A stretch of DNA of 64,000 nucleotides from Symsagittifera roscoffensis (lineage: Eukaryota; Xenacoelomorpha; Acoela; Convolutidae), in NCBI RefSeq assembly GCF_963678635.1, contig NC_087071.1:42918153-42982152 (forward strand), given 5' to 3'. The first letter of the stretch is position 1, and each line of letters begins with the position of its first letter. The notes under the pieces were generated by a model, which was given only the letters and a program-made list of their open reading frames with translations, ran no database searches and was not told the origin of the DNA. Both the position numbers and the translations under genes were made by a program. Positions 43,989 to 54,942 of this stretch are shown one piece after another.

Positions 43989-44580
43989 TTGAAAAATGTC
44001 TATCAAAAAAATTCGAGCTGCCTCGAGTTATTTTATAAGAAAAAGGAAAAGTTTCCAATTGATTTTTTTATTGATGAAAAAGATGTTGACCCTTTCTTTT
44101 TTCTTTTTTTTTTGGACGTTTTTATTTTACAAAATAGAATTATCCGACTAAGTCAAGGTCTCTTTAGAGAAACTTACTCAATCATAGAGTTCATTTTTGA
44201 TCCACATATTGCGTATCAAAACTTTAAACTTACGGCTGAATCACACCTCACAATGAAAGAAGTTTTATTTATTTTAGAAAATTTGAAGTTGAAAAAAAGT
44301 CGTACGATAATTTATCAAAATCTTTTTTTATTCCGTACCCGACACCCAAATTTTTAAAAACTCCCCATCAAAGTTCTTTATTCCTTCATTTCTTTAAAAA
44401 TTTTCAATGCTCAAAATCCTGTTTGATCAGGATTGGAATCAGATTTCCAGAGATTTGCTTTGAAAAACTCATCAAATTTGAGCTATCCTGTCAAATTTAC
44501 ATCAAAAATAAAGAACTTGACTATCTACTCAAAAATCAGCAAATTCTCATTAGTTACTTAAAAAAAATTCAACTAACTTG
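43989..44580 (+). pseudogene. Degenerate repeated frame, unit 1
   Basis: Frames such as FPIDFFIDEKDVDPFF, LTMKEVLFILENLKL and RIGIRFPEICFEKLI recur at 48746-49359, 50948-51247, and in shorter form in each later unit. Lengths and frames differ between copies and none has a recognisable domain. It may be a decayed gene or a shared AT-rich sequence with chance ORFs. Confidence 0.3.
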
Positions 44581-44689
44581 ATGAAAAAACTGCAGAGATG
44601 TTCCTTTTTTATTTTTCTTTCTTTTGTTACTTATATCGACAATATTTCGTATTTTTACATCTAACAACTTTTGGTCAACTAATTTTGCG

Positions 44690-44900
44690 ATTGGTTTTGT
44701 GTATATATTTTTTTCTTTGGAATTTTTAAGCCCTTAAAAGCTAAATTTTCCTCTGATTGGATACGAAAACTAGAACAAAAATGAACATGAGCTTTGTTTC
44801 CGATTGGCCAAGAGTTTTATCCGTGAAATCCATAAAAGCAATGATTGGACACGACTACAATCCAAATAAGGAAAATCAATTCTGATTGGTTTAACCCACA
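44690..44900 (+). promoter_or_regulatory. CCAAT-rich promoter-like block, unit 1
   Basis: GATTGG (reverse CCAAT) occurs near 44693, 44756, 44803, 44842 and 44886. TATATATTTTT is at about 44703. The CArG-like element here reads CCATAAAAGC and so lacks the consensus end. It lies directly before the conserved ORF pair. Confidence 0.45.
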
Positions 44901-45225
44901 CATTCGAGTTGAAGATAACCCTATATGCCAACTAAAAACCTTTTTGTTTTCAATGAAACTACCTTCAACTACCTCCTCTCTCAGCTCTAAAAACCTTAGT
45001 TTCAACTTATCTTCCGTCAGCTACCCCCTCTTTCAGCTTCTTCTTGTTTTTACTTTTTCACTCAATTTATTGCTCAAAATTATCTTCTCAGTCCAAAACT
45101 GCAACCTCATGTACTCGGGGGAGTTTTCGCCTGATCTAGTAAAATTTCAAGTGCGAGAAACAGTCTCTGAAGTTTTTCTGGCACGAATGGACGTCCCAAT
45201 CCAAGTCTGGCACAAGTGGAATTGA
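44845..45225 (+). CDS. First ORF of the A cassette, unit 1 (hypothetical)
   Basis: 126 codons, initiated within the CCAAT block, so the true start is doubtful. The C-terminal half (IIFSVQN, FSPDLVKFQVRETVS, VFLARMDVPIQVWHK) is better conserved between copies than the first half. An acceptor-like TTCTCAG precedes FSVQN coding. The stop TGA is followed in the same frame, 63 bases on, by the ATG of the 86-codon ORF. About 14 percent of residues differ from the copy at 51552-51932. Not recognised. Confidence 0.35.
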   Translation: MDTTTIQIRKINSDWFNPHIRVEDNPICQLKTFLFSMKLPSTTSSLSSKNLSFNLSSVSYPLFQLLLVFTFSLNLLLKIIFSVQNCNLMYSGEFSPDLVKFQVRETVSEVFLARMDVPIQVWHKWN

Positions 45226-45291
45226 TGCGAAAAGGATTTCAAAGAACATCATATAAGCCAAGTACCCATCACAGAGAACCAACTTGGAACA

Positions 45292-45552
45292 ATGCAAATG
45301 ATGGACGAAGTGTCTGCAACTCTGGGAAGGAACTACCCCAAGATTCCTGACTCAAGATTTGTGGCTCAACCAGACGACGACTTCCTATTTCCTTGGGAGG
45401 AAGCAGGATCGTCCGAAAACCCCATCACAATAGATGAAGATGAGGGTTTCTCAGAAACAATGACACCTCCAGCTGTACAACAACCACTACAACCTCGTCA
45501 TGCTCTGCATTCTATTGAGAACCTCCAGAATTCTCGACAGCTCTTTCATTGA
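45292..45552 (+). CDS. Conserved 86-aa acidic ORF, copy 1
   Basis: ATG 45292, 86 codons. It has an acidic, Trp-containing patch (QPDDDFLFPWEEAGSS), then NPITIDEDEG, which resembles a SUMO-interaction motif (hydrophobic core plus acidic tail), then a Pro/Gln-rich region and a basic end. Compared with 51999-52259 there are five base differences in 261, four of them synonymous. Composition is far less AT-rich than the flanks. No family recognised. Selection on the protein is the simplest reading, though recent homogenisation is possible. Confidence 0.55.
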   Translation: MQMMDEVSATLGRNYPKIPDSRFVAQPDDDFLFPWEEAGSSENPITIDEDEGFSETMTPPAVQQPLQPRHALHSIENLQNSRQLFH

Positions 45553-47389
45553 ATATTTTTTTTCGTAAATAATTGCTGTTTGGTAGTAATTTCGTTCTTT
45601 GTAATTAACTAATTTGTTGTTGTATTAGGATAGTGTATAGATATCCCTATAAATAAGGGTTAAAAATTCGTTGTTCCAACATAGGGAATAGGTTCCCTAA
45701 TGTATAAAGATAGGGAATGGTAAGGTTACAGTGTGATGTTAAGAGAATGGTAAGAAAAACTGTATTTTTTTTTGGATTTTGTGTGGAAATGTCTAGATTT
45801 TTTCGCAAAAAAAGGGCACGCAATGTTTAATTTTTGAGTATTACGTGTAGAATGAGTAATGAAGGTATTATGATTTTTGATTCATGGGAAGTCAATGGTA
45901 AAAGGTGCAAAAACTTGGAATTTTTATCAAAAAAGTGAAATAATTTTCAAAAAACTTCATATTGATATAATTCGATTTGATATAATTTGATATAATTCGA
46001 CTTAGGAATAATTTTATTTGTTAAATTTACCTTTTCAAATAGTACCTTATCTAGCTGAAATTTTGCTGAAACTTCAAAAAAATTCAAAATTTTTGGAAAA
46101 AGATGCAAAAGTTTTAGGTTTTTGGGAAAAATTTACAAAAATTTCAATGTTTTTGAAAAAATTTGCAAAATTTTCATGTTTTTGGAAAAATTTGCACAAA
46201 TCTCAAGGTTTTGGCTAGGTTTTTGTTGCTTCTGATCAAATTGAAAAAATATACATATAAATACGTGTAGAGTTTAAAATAACCTCAAATTGTATTTTAA
46301 TTGGCATCATGTTGAGACAGTGATACAAAACTTTGAATAAAAATATGAATTTTTCCCCAATTTTCTCTCAAAAAAATTAAATACGATAAAATTTACCCTA
46401 ATTATAGCTAAAAAGCGGTTTATAAAATGCTCTGATCATTTAAAGCCCATATTAGCTGAACCAATATCAATACTTACATTTTCTCGGGAAAATAGTGTAA
46501 TTAATTGTTATTTTCGAGAAAATAAATGAGTCAAATTTATCCAAAGGATTCCATTTTTAATTTTTCATTTGTGTAAATAACTAATTTTTTTAATTCAAGG
46601 AGAGTTCACTTAGGAATCTCACTTCAAATAGACAATACGAGCAGTAGTTATTGAAATTTCTAGATCAAACTCCATGATCCAACTACTCCTCAGTTTTTTC
46701 TCAATGATTAACCCAAACTTGTACGAAAGTTACAACTTCTGAGAAGTTTTTCACGTTAATAAAAATAAAAATTTTGGATCATTGATGAAAAATGATCATT
46801 TTGTTTCTTCAAAATTGACTAAAAGTGGGGTAAATTTTCCTTAAAATATATTAGATTGAATGAAATTCAACAAACTTTTCTTCAAATCTAATGATTATCT
46901 CTCTGTTGCTTTTACAAGAAAATTTTCATGATTTTTTTGTAGAATTGTTCTATGATTTAAGATTATACTTATTTTCTGCATAGTACCTGTTTTCGCTATC
47001 GAACTCACTTGCAAGAAAACTCGGTCAGAACTGGGGAATTAAAGAGGTAAATAGTATCAATTGAACGAACAATTTGCTGGCAGAGATAAAATTAGAACTG
47101 ATAATGTCTAATTATTACCATGTAATTCGTGTATTTTTCGTTTAGGATCTTTTTTTTATTTGCTACAGTAAACAATTTTAGCAAAAACACAATTTTTGGG
47201 ATCATTAACTATCACCTTTTTTGCAAATTAGTTATTAAATCGGTTTATGTTCTTGATTTTTGTCAGAATTTTTCTCAAAACGGTCTAAGTGAGAAAGTAT
47301 CGGTGCTGTTTTAAGCATTCAAAAGCCCATGTTAGAAATTCGTATCTGCCGCTTTTCAAGCCAAACAACGGTGAAGTATTAACATAGCG

Positions 47390-48418
47390 CTATAAATGCT
47401 GTTTCAAGTCGATCAGCTGATTTTTCTGAATTCTTAAGAAATGCGTGGACATGTCATCCTCCTCTTCATCTTCAGCACATTCATCTTCATAATCGAAGAC
47501 TTCTAGTCTTTTAGATAAATACATTGTAAACGCACGGAAAATGCAAAGATGGTCTTGTATGGTTGGTTATCTTTTTCCGATAAAAGAGAGTTTAATGAAT
47601 GGTTTTCCAGTAAAGGCTCGGGTAATACAGAGTCCGGACAACCCATTGGGATGTTTTTTAGGAATGCAGCAAAAATAGTGATATTTGTGATCAACTTGAG
47701 CCTCCACTTTGTGCCCTGACGTTCTTTGGTGCATTGCTCCACGATATCAAACTTTTCAACTTTTCCCTGGATTGTAAACAAATCCGCTTTTGTACACAGT
47801 AAATGCGATTTCTCGAACAAATTATTGTTTTCGTGTGGGTAATAAAACCAATATTCTCCCGTTTCAACATTCCGGAGAACAAATCCAAGAGCAATTTTGA
47901 TTTTTGCAGCGGCATCCAGCTTGTTGAAGACTTCTTCAAAAATTTGGTTGATAATCTTGGTATCTAACTTTGACAATTGAAAAACTAAATACCTTGTGTC
48001 TCCCATTTTCCATCTCAGTATCCACAAGGAAGTGCTGACAACTACTCAACTCCTCCTTGAGTTTCTCTCCATCTTCCACTTCCACCTCCACAATCTTGTT
48101 CAAGTCTGCCACCGTATCACTTGGCTTCCGCCGTTGTTTTGCCCCATGTTCTTTTCTCCTTTGTTTTTGGAAAGAGTAGTAACTCGGAAACACTTTTTCG
48201 CAAGACGAGCAAACCGTTGATTGATTGTAAGTTGATGAAGCATGTTTTTTGGTCACGTTATAGTTTATTTCTTGTTGATTGTAAATGAAATACCTACACT
48301 CTGAACAAGAAATAACTCCTCGAACGCAATTTTTCCTATGACGAGCCGCATCGGACCTCCTGTACTCTTTGTCACAGTCCTCACATTTCACTTTCTCATT
48401 CCTGTTGAGTGAAGACAT
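47390..48418 (-). pseudogene. Polinton/Maverick-like DNA polymerase B N-terminal fragment
   Basis: It starts at ATG 48416-48418 after a TTTTTTCAG acceptor and repeats the three zinc-finger-like motifs of 43209-43667 with few changes. After a one-base gain in a T-run near 47975 the frame continues (SKLDTKIINQIFEEVFNKL, EKSHLLCTKADL, VEKFDIVEQCTKERQ, MGCPDSVLPEPLL). After another shift near 47545 it reads LCIFRAFTMYL and an acidic stretch, ending at 47390. The CIFRA-type motif and its neighbourhood match, as far as I recall, the region before the exonuclease domain of Polinton polymerases. The exonuclease and polymerase domains are missing. Family assignment rests on memory of the motif order. 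Confidence 0.6.
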
Positions 48419-48745
48419 CTGAAAAAAGTGGGAGATTTAGCTTGTAGCAAAATTGAATAAAGAACATAGCAACTACAAAATTGGGAGATTTAAAAATTCC
48501 CAAAAAATACTCGATTTACTTGCTTTGAATTGTTGAAAAAAGTTGAAAATATATTCAAGGAGTTATACAAAGTAAAGAGCGATTGCTTTCAACATAAAAG
48601 AAAATCTGATTGAAATGAGTTTTATTTACTATTATTTAGAGAAAATCAACCAATCAGAATTGATTTTTCCTTAAGTAACACTGTTTGTTGGAAATCAAAC
48701 AATAAGAATCCAGCATTTACTAAAAGTGAACTGATCATAAATTTT

Positions 48746-49359
48746 TTGAAAAACTTTAATCATTATTTGAAAAATTTCTATCAAAACAATTCGAGCTTCC
48801 TCCAGTTACTTTATCAGAAAAAGGAAAAGTTTCCAATTGATTTTCTTATTGATGAAATAGATGTTGACCCTTTCTTTTTTCTTATTTTTTTGGACGTTTT
48901 TATTGTACAAAATAGAATTAACCGACTAAGTCAAGGTCTCTTTAGAGAAACTTACTCAATCAAAGAGTTCGTTTTTGATCCACATAATGCGTATCAAAAA
49001 TTTAAACTTACGGCTGAATTACACCTCACAATGAAAGAAGTTTTATTTATTTTAGAATTTTTGAAGTTGAAAAAATGTCGTACGATAATTCATTAAAATC
49101 TTTTTTTATTCCTTACCAGACACCCAAATTTTTAAAAACTCCCCATCAAATTTGTTTATTCCTTCATTTCTTTAAGGATTTTCAATGCTCAAAATCCTGC
49201 TTGATCAGTATTGGAATCAGATTTCCAGAGATTTGCTTTGAAAAATTCATCAACTTTGAGCTATCCTGTCAAATTTACATCAAAAATAAAGAACTTGACA
49301 ATCCACTCAAAAATCAGCATTTTCCCATTGATTACATACAAAAAATTCAATTAACTTGA
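48746..49359 (+). pseudogene. Degenerate repeated frame, unit 2
   Basis: Same sequence family as 43989-44580, with frames 48746-49096 and 49075-49359 overlapping. Conservation at amino-acid level is not better than at nucleotide level. Confidence 0.3.
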
Positions 49360-49389
49360 CAAAAAAATTGCAGAAATGTTTCTTTTTTA

Positions 49390-50135
49390 TTGTTCTTTTC
49401 ATAAACGCTTGAAAAAATTGAAACAATTTTCACATCTTGCTATAATATTTGAAACAATTTCCGAATTCTGTTGAAAAAAAAGAAACAAATTTTGCAAGTT
49501 GTCAGAAAAAATGGAACACTTTTCGCTTTACAAAGAAAAAATCGAAACACTTTTAGCATCTTGCCGATATAAATAATTACAATTTTTCTCGCACAGTTAA
49601 TTACTAGTCCTTATTCACACTTTGCACACTTTTCACATCTCACACACTTTTAGCACCTTGTAGAAAAAAAGAAACAATTATCGCATTTTATCGAAAAAAG
49701 TAAACACTTTTCGCATCTTGTCAAAAAAATTGAAACAATTCTCACATTTTGTTCAAAAAAGCGAAACATTTTTTGCGTCTTGTAGAAAAAAATGAAACAC
49801 TTTTCGCATTGTATCGAAAAAAGTAAACACTTTCCGCATCTTGTCAAAAAAAATGAAATGTTTTTCGCATCTTGTCAAAAAGTGAAACACTTTTCACATT
49901 CTGTTCAAAAAAGTGAAACACTTTTGGCACTTGTAGGAAAAAATTGAAACACTTTTCACATACGCTTGAAAAAATTGAAACACTTTTCACATCTTGCTAT
50001 AAAATTTGAAACAATTTCCGAATTCTATTTAAAAAAGTGAAACTAATTTTGCAAGTTGTCAGAAAAAATGAAACACTTTTCGCGTTATAAAGAAAAAATT
50101 GAAAAACTTTTAGCACCCTGCCGAAATAAATCATT
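49390..50135 (+). repeat. Minisatellite array 1 (about 31-bp unit)
   Basis: Repeats of a unit like GAAACACTTTTCGCATCTTG followed by TCAAAAAAATT, with variation in the AT run. About 24 degenerate copies. Antisense ORFs through it are repeat artefacts. Confidence 0.8.
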
Positions 50136-50149
50136 ACAATTTTTCTCGC

Positions 50150-50940
50150 ACAGTTTATTGCCAGTTTTTATGAAATTTTTGTTTAAAATTTAATTCTTTA
50201 GAAAACTATTTTTGCACGCCTGTTGATCAGAAACAATAAAAAACCAATTTTGTAACATACGGAATAGCGATGAAAGTCATCAATAGAGAAGTTTTCTATG
50301 CAATAAGTCAACATGCTCTTTACATTAGAATTTTGCGTTTTTCGCCTTATCATTCAATAAATAAAATTAAATATATACATAATTTTTGAAAAAACCAAAA
50401 AACCTGCATTTTATGAAAAAAAATCTTAGATATTTTAGCATCTTGCAAAAACTTTTGAGAGAGTTTTCGGTACACGTATCAAAAACTATCTATATTTAAA
50501 TGTTGAAAATTTTATTTATATCTAATTATCATAAGAAAAATTAGATGAAAAAAGCTGATCCGAGGGACTGACAAGGTTCTCTACAGAGCTAAGAAGGCGT
50601 CTTTTGAAATATTTCGGAATTAAAAAAGTAATTCCACCAGAGAAATTGACGTCATTATTCATAAACTTCTAGAATCTTCTATTTTTTCGAATCTTCGAAA
50701 GTCACTCCACATTAACTTCCAAATTTTTCTGAATATTCTGAATAAAGATTCTCAAGCAAGGTTGTAATTAATAGGAATAGTTTTCAAATAAATGCTTTCT
50801 TTCTAAAAAACTTTTCATAAATAGTTCAATCAGGACAACAAAAAAGTTTTATTCTACAAAATTTTTTAGAAACCACTAAAGTCAAACAAGTGTTGCAAAA
50901 CTTTTGAATGAGTTCAGTTTTTTTTAAATTTTTTTCTTTT
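50150..50940. repeat. Spacer block shared by all later units
   Basis: Contains CTGTTGATCAGAAACAATA near 50220 and GCTGATCCGAGGGACTGACA near 50550, each recurring in every later unit (for example 53250, 55920, 58720, 62180). A 62-codon frame after the latter is identical in three units but broken in others, so I do not call it a gene. Confidence 0.6.
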
Positions 50941-51349
50941 AGAAAAATTGGAGTTAATAAAAAAGTCGTACGATAATATATCAAATCCTCTTTTTATTCC
51001 GAACCCCTCATCCAAATTTTTAAAAACTCCCCATCAAAGTTCTTTATTCCTTCTTTTCTCTACAGATTTTCAAATCTCAAAATCCTGCTTGATCAGGATT
51101 GGAATCAGATTTCCAGAGATTTGCTTTGAAAAACTCATCAACTTTGAGCTATCCTGTCAAATTTACATCAAAAATAAAGACCTTGACTATCTACTCAAAA
51201 ATCAGCAAATTCTCATTAGTTACCTACAAAAAATTCAACTAACTTGATGAAAAAATTGCAGAGATGTTCCTTTTTTATTTTTCTTTCTTTTGTTACTTAT
51301 ATCGGCAATATTTCTTATTTTTACATCTAACAACATTTGGTCAATTATT

Positions 51350-51600
51350 TTTGCGATTGGTTTTGTGTATATATTTTTTTCTTAGGAATTTTTAAGCCCT
51401 TAAAAGGTAAATTTTCCTCTGATTGGATACGACAACTAGCATAAAAATGAACATTCTTGTGATTGCAAATGACAATGCCTAAAATGAAGCTTTATTTCCA
51501 TTTGGCCACGACTTTTATCCATGAATTCCATAAAAGGAAACTGAAATCTGATTGGACACGACTACAATCCAAATAAGGAAAATCAATTCTGATTGGTTAA
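51350..51600 (+). promoter_or_regulatory. CCAAT plus CArG promoter-like block, unit 2
   Basis: ATTGG at 51356, 51422, 51551 and 51592; TATATATTTTT near 51370; CCATAAAAGG, a perfect CArG consensus, at 51528-51537 inside a TTTTAT/ATAAAA dyad. Spacing to the downstream ORFs is the same as in the other units. Confidence 0.45.
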
Positions 51601-51932
51601 ACCCACACATTCGAGTTGAAGATAACCATAACTACCAACTGAAAACCTTTTTGTTTTCATTGAAGCTACCGTCAACTACCTCCTCTCTCAGCTCTAATTA
51701 CATTAGTTTCAACTTATCTTCCGTCAGCTACCTCCTCTCTCAGCTTCTTCTTGTTTTTACTTTTTCACTCAATTTATTGCTCAAAATGATCTTCTCAGTC
51801 CAAAACTACAACCTCATGTACTCGGTAGAGTTTTCGCCTGATATAGTAAAAATTCAAGTGCGAGAAACAGTCTCTGGAGTTTTTCTGGCACGAATGGACG
51901 TCCCAATCCGAGTCTGGCACAAGTGGAAGTGA
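51552..51932 (+). CDS. First ORF of the A cassette, copy 2 (hypothetical)
   Basis: 126 codons, same layout as 44845-45225 and virtually identical to 57031-57411 (one residue, I versus L). Many Leu/Phe/Ser in the first 80 residues, then the better conserved RETVSGVFLARMDVP segment. It shares its frame with the downstream 86-codon ORF across a TGA. Confidence 0.35.
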   Translation: MDTTTIQIRKINSDWLNPHIRVEDNHNYQLKTFLFSLKLPSTTSSLSSNYISFNLSSVSYLLSQLLLVFTFSLNLLLKMIFSVQNYNLMYSVEFSPDIVKIQVRETVSGVFLARMDVPIRVWHKWK

Positions 51933-51998
51933 TGCGAAAAGGATTTCAACGAACATCATATAAGCCAAGTACCCATCACAGAGAACCAACTTGGAACA

Positions 51999-52259
51999 AT
52001 GCAAATGATGGACGAAGTGTCTGCAACTGTGGGAAGGAACTACCCCAAGATTCCTGACTCAAGATTTGTGGCCCAACCAGACGACGACTTCCTATTTCCT
52101 TGGGAGGAAGCAGGATCATCCGAAAACCCCATCACAATAGATGAAGATGAGGGTTTCTCAGAAACAATGACACCTCCAGCTGTACAACAACCACTACAAC
52201 CTCGTCATGCTCTGCATTCTATAGAGAACCTCCAGAACTCTCGACAGCTCTTTCATTGA
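51999..52259 (+). CDS. Conserved 86-aa acidic ORF, copy 2
   Basis: Protein identical to 57478-57738, and one residue different from 45292-45552 (Val for Leu at position 11). The ATG context is AACAATG CAAATGATG, so two further in-frame ATGs follow closely. No signal peptide or membrane helix, so a soluble nuclear or cytosolic product would be expected if translated. Confidence 0.55.
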   Translation: MQMMDEVSATVGRNYPKIPDSRFVAQPDDDFLFPWEEAGSSENPITIDEDEGFSETMTPPAVQQPLQPRHALHSIENLQNSRQLFH

Positions 52260-54942
52260 ATATTTTTTCCTAAAAATTTGTTGTTTGGTATTAACTTCGT
52301 TCGTCGACAATAACTAATTTGTTCAATTTCATTTTAATTATGAGAATAGAAGACAAGTTAAGGGTAAATCATTGAAAACAATTAGAACCTAATTTTGTGC
52401 TCAAAATTGGCTCACATATTAAGTACCTTGATTACTTTTCGCACACACAATAAGAAAAACCCTAGAAAATTTGTACACTTGTAAAAAATAACCTAATGAT
52501 TTTTGCATCTTGTCAAAAAAACTCACACACTTTTAGCACCTCGTAGAAAAATTGAAACAATTTTCGCATTTTGTCAAAAAAATTGAAAATTTTTTCGCAT
52601 TTTGTCGAAAAAAGTGAAACACTTTTCACAGTTTGTTCAAAAAAGCGAAACGCTTTTCGCACTCGTAGGAAAAAAGTGAAACACTTTTCACAAGCACTTA
52701 AAACAATTGAATCACTTTTCACATCCTGCTGTAAAATTATGAAAATTGAAACAAATTTTGCAAGTTGTCAGAAAAATTGAAACATTTTTTGCGTTATAAA
52801 GAAAAGAAAATAGAAAAATTTTTAGCATCTTGCCAAATAAATCATTTCAATTTTTCTCGCACAGTTAACTACTTGTTCAAAATTTAATCGTTTAGAAAAC
52901 TACTTTTTGCATGTCTGTTGATCAGAAACAATAGAAAACCAATTTATTAACATAGGGAATAGCGATCAAGTCATCAATAGAGAAGGTTTCTAAGCAATAA
53001 GTTAACATGCTCTTTACATTAAAGTTTTGCGTTTTTCGCTTATCATTCAATAAATAAAGTTAAAATTTTACATAATTTTTGAAAAAACCAAAAAACCTGC
53101 ATTTTACGAAAAAAAATCTTAGATATTTTAGCATCTTGCAAAAAATTTTTGAGAGAGTTTTTGGTACACGTATCAAAAACTATCTATATTTATATGTTAA
53201 AAATTGTATTCATATTCACTTATCATAAGAAAAATTGTATGAAAAAAGCTGATCCGAGGGACTGACATGATTCTCTACAGAGCTAAGAAGGCGTCTTTTG
53301 AAATATTTCGGAATTTAAAAAGTAATTCTACCAGAGAAATTGACGTCATTAATCATAAACTTCTAGAATCTTCTAATTTTTCGAATCTTCGAAAGTCACT
53401 CCACATTAACTTCCAAAATTTTCTGAATATTCTGAATTCTCCAATAAAAACTTAACCAATCAGAATTCCAGAACTAACTCTAAGGTAATGAGATTGATGA
53501 AAAAGTTTGTGGATTCTACTCAACCTGCCAGTTTTTTAAATAAAAATAAAAAAACTCAAGCAAGGTTGTAATTAATAGGAATAATTTTCAAGGAAATGCT
53601 TCCTTTTTAAAAAACTTTTCATAATTAGTTTCAGGACAATCAGGAAAAAATTTTTAATCTACAAAACTCTTTAGAAACCACTAAAGTCAAGCAAGTGTTG
53701 CAAAAATTTTGAATGAGTTCAGTTTTCTTAGAAGTTTTATTTATTTTAGAAAATTTGAATTTAATGAAAAAGTCGTACGATAAAATATCAAAATCTCTTT
53801 TTATTCCATACCCGACACCCAAATTTTTAAAAACTCTCCATCAAAGGTCTTTTTTCCTTCATTTCTTTAAAGATTTTCAACGCTCAAAATCCTGCTAGAT
53901 CAGAATTTGAATCAGAATTCCAGAGGTTTTCTTCGAAAATTTCGTCAACTTTGAGCTAACCTGTCAAATTTACATCAAAAACGAAGAAATTGACAATCTA
54001 CTCAAAAATCAGCAATTTCTCATTAGTTACCTACAAACAATTCAACTAACTTGATGAAAAAATTGCAGAGATGTTTATTTTTTGTTCTTCTTTCTTTTGT
54101 TACTTATGTCGGCAATTATTCTTATTTTTACATCAAACTACTTTTGGTCATTTATTTTTGCGATTGTTTTTGTGTTTGTATTTTTTCTTTGGAATTTTTA
54201 AGCACTTAAAAGTAAAGTTTCCTCTGATTGGATATGACAACTAGAACAAAAATGAACATTTTTGTGTTTGGAACGACAATGGCTAAAATGAAGCTTTGTT
54301 TCCGATTGACCACGACTTTAATCCATGAATTCCATAAAAGGAAAATAAAATCTGATTGGACACGATTACAATCCAAATAAGGAAAATCAATTCTGATTCG
54401 TTAAACCCACGCATTCGAGTTGAAGATAACCCTAACTCCTGACTAAAAATCATTTTGTTTTCATTGAAACTACCGTCAACTACCTCCTCTCTCAGCTCTA
54501 AATACCTTAATTTCAACTTATCTTCCGTCAGCTATCCCCTCTCTCAGCTCTTTCTTGTTTTTACTTTTTCACTCAACTGGTTGCTTAAAATGATCTTCTC
54601 AGTCCAAAACAGCAACCTCAAGAACTCGGCAGAACTTTCGCCTGATATAGTACAAAATCAAGTGCGAGAAACAGTCTCTGGAGTTTTTCTGGCATGAATG
54701 GACGTCCCAATCCAAGTCTGGCACATGGTGGAAGTGATGAGAAAAGGGTTTCATCGAGCATCATATAATCCGAGCACCCATCAGCAGGATCAGCCGAAAA
54801 CCTCATCACAATAGATGAAGATGAGGGTTTGTCAGAAACAATGACACCTGCAGCTGTAAAACAACCACTACAACCTCGTCTTGCTCTGCGTTCTATAGAG
54901 AACCTCCAGAACTCTCGACAGCTCTTTCGTTGAATATTTTTT
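52260..54942 (+). repeat. Monomer 1 of the higher-order array (B end)
   Basis: About 2.68 kb: minisatellite (52500-52830), spacer, degenerate frame, CCAAT cassette, B-type ORF remnant. Nearly identical to 57738-60402. Confidence 0.75.
54355..54935 (+). pseudogene. B-type cassette copy with ORF deletion, unit at 54 kb
   Basis: Homologous to the A cassette, but the first ORF gains a stop (CGA to TGA in VFLA-stop) and the 86-codon ORF lacks 131 bp, including its ATG (joined at CCCATCA/GCAGGATCA). The rest, through the RQLF end, is recognisable. A perfect CArG is at 54332-54341. It is a dead version of the conserved ORF. Confidence 0.65.

Larger units (their letters stand above)
41756..45621 (+). 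repeat. Large tandem unit, copy 1 (3.87 kb)
   Basis: It starts GTATTAGGATAGTGTATAG, as does the next unit at 45622. It contains, in order, the minisatellite end, 43.2-43.7 kb zinc-finger fragment (minus strand), degenerate AT-rich frames, CCAAT cassette and conserved 86-codon ORF. The order is collinear with 45622-49360 plus 50950-52260. Confidence 0.8.
45622..52259 (+). repeat. Large tandem unit, copy 2 (about 6.6 kb)
   Basis: Collinear with copy 1 up to about 49360, then interrupted relative to it by a minisatellite and spacer (49380-50900), before resuming with 50950-52259. It retains about 780 bp (roughly 47195-47975) absent from copy 1, containing more of the polymerase-like fragment. 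Confidence 0.75.

Noticed and set aside
44690-45552. Histone gene cluster, suggested by repeated CCAAT and tandem units
   Set aside because: No encoded protein resembles any histone, and no histone 3' stem-loop is visible.
52513-52722. Phe/Ser-rich antisense ORFs in the minisatellites (also 55188, 57898, 60955)
   Set aside because: They are translations of the tandem repeat on the opposite strand, with periodic CEKCF/FFEQ-like patterns and no independent support.
53267-53455. 62-codon ORF identical at 53267, 55941 and 58742
   Set aside because: Identity follows from recent duplication of the whole unit. The frame is broken in the more diverged units (50570 and 62200) and has no known features.
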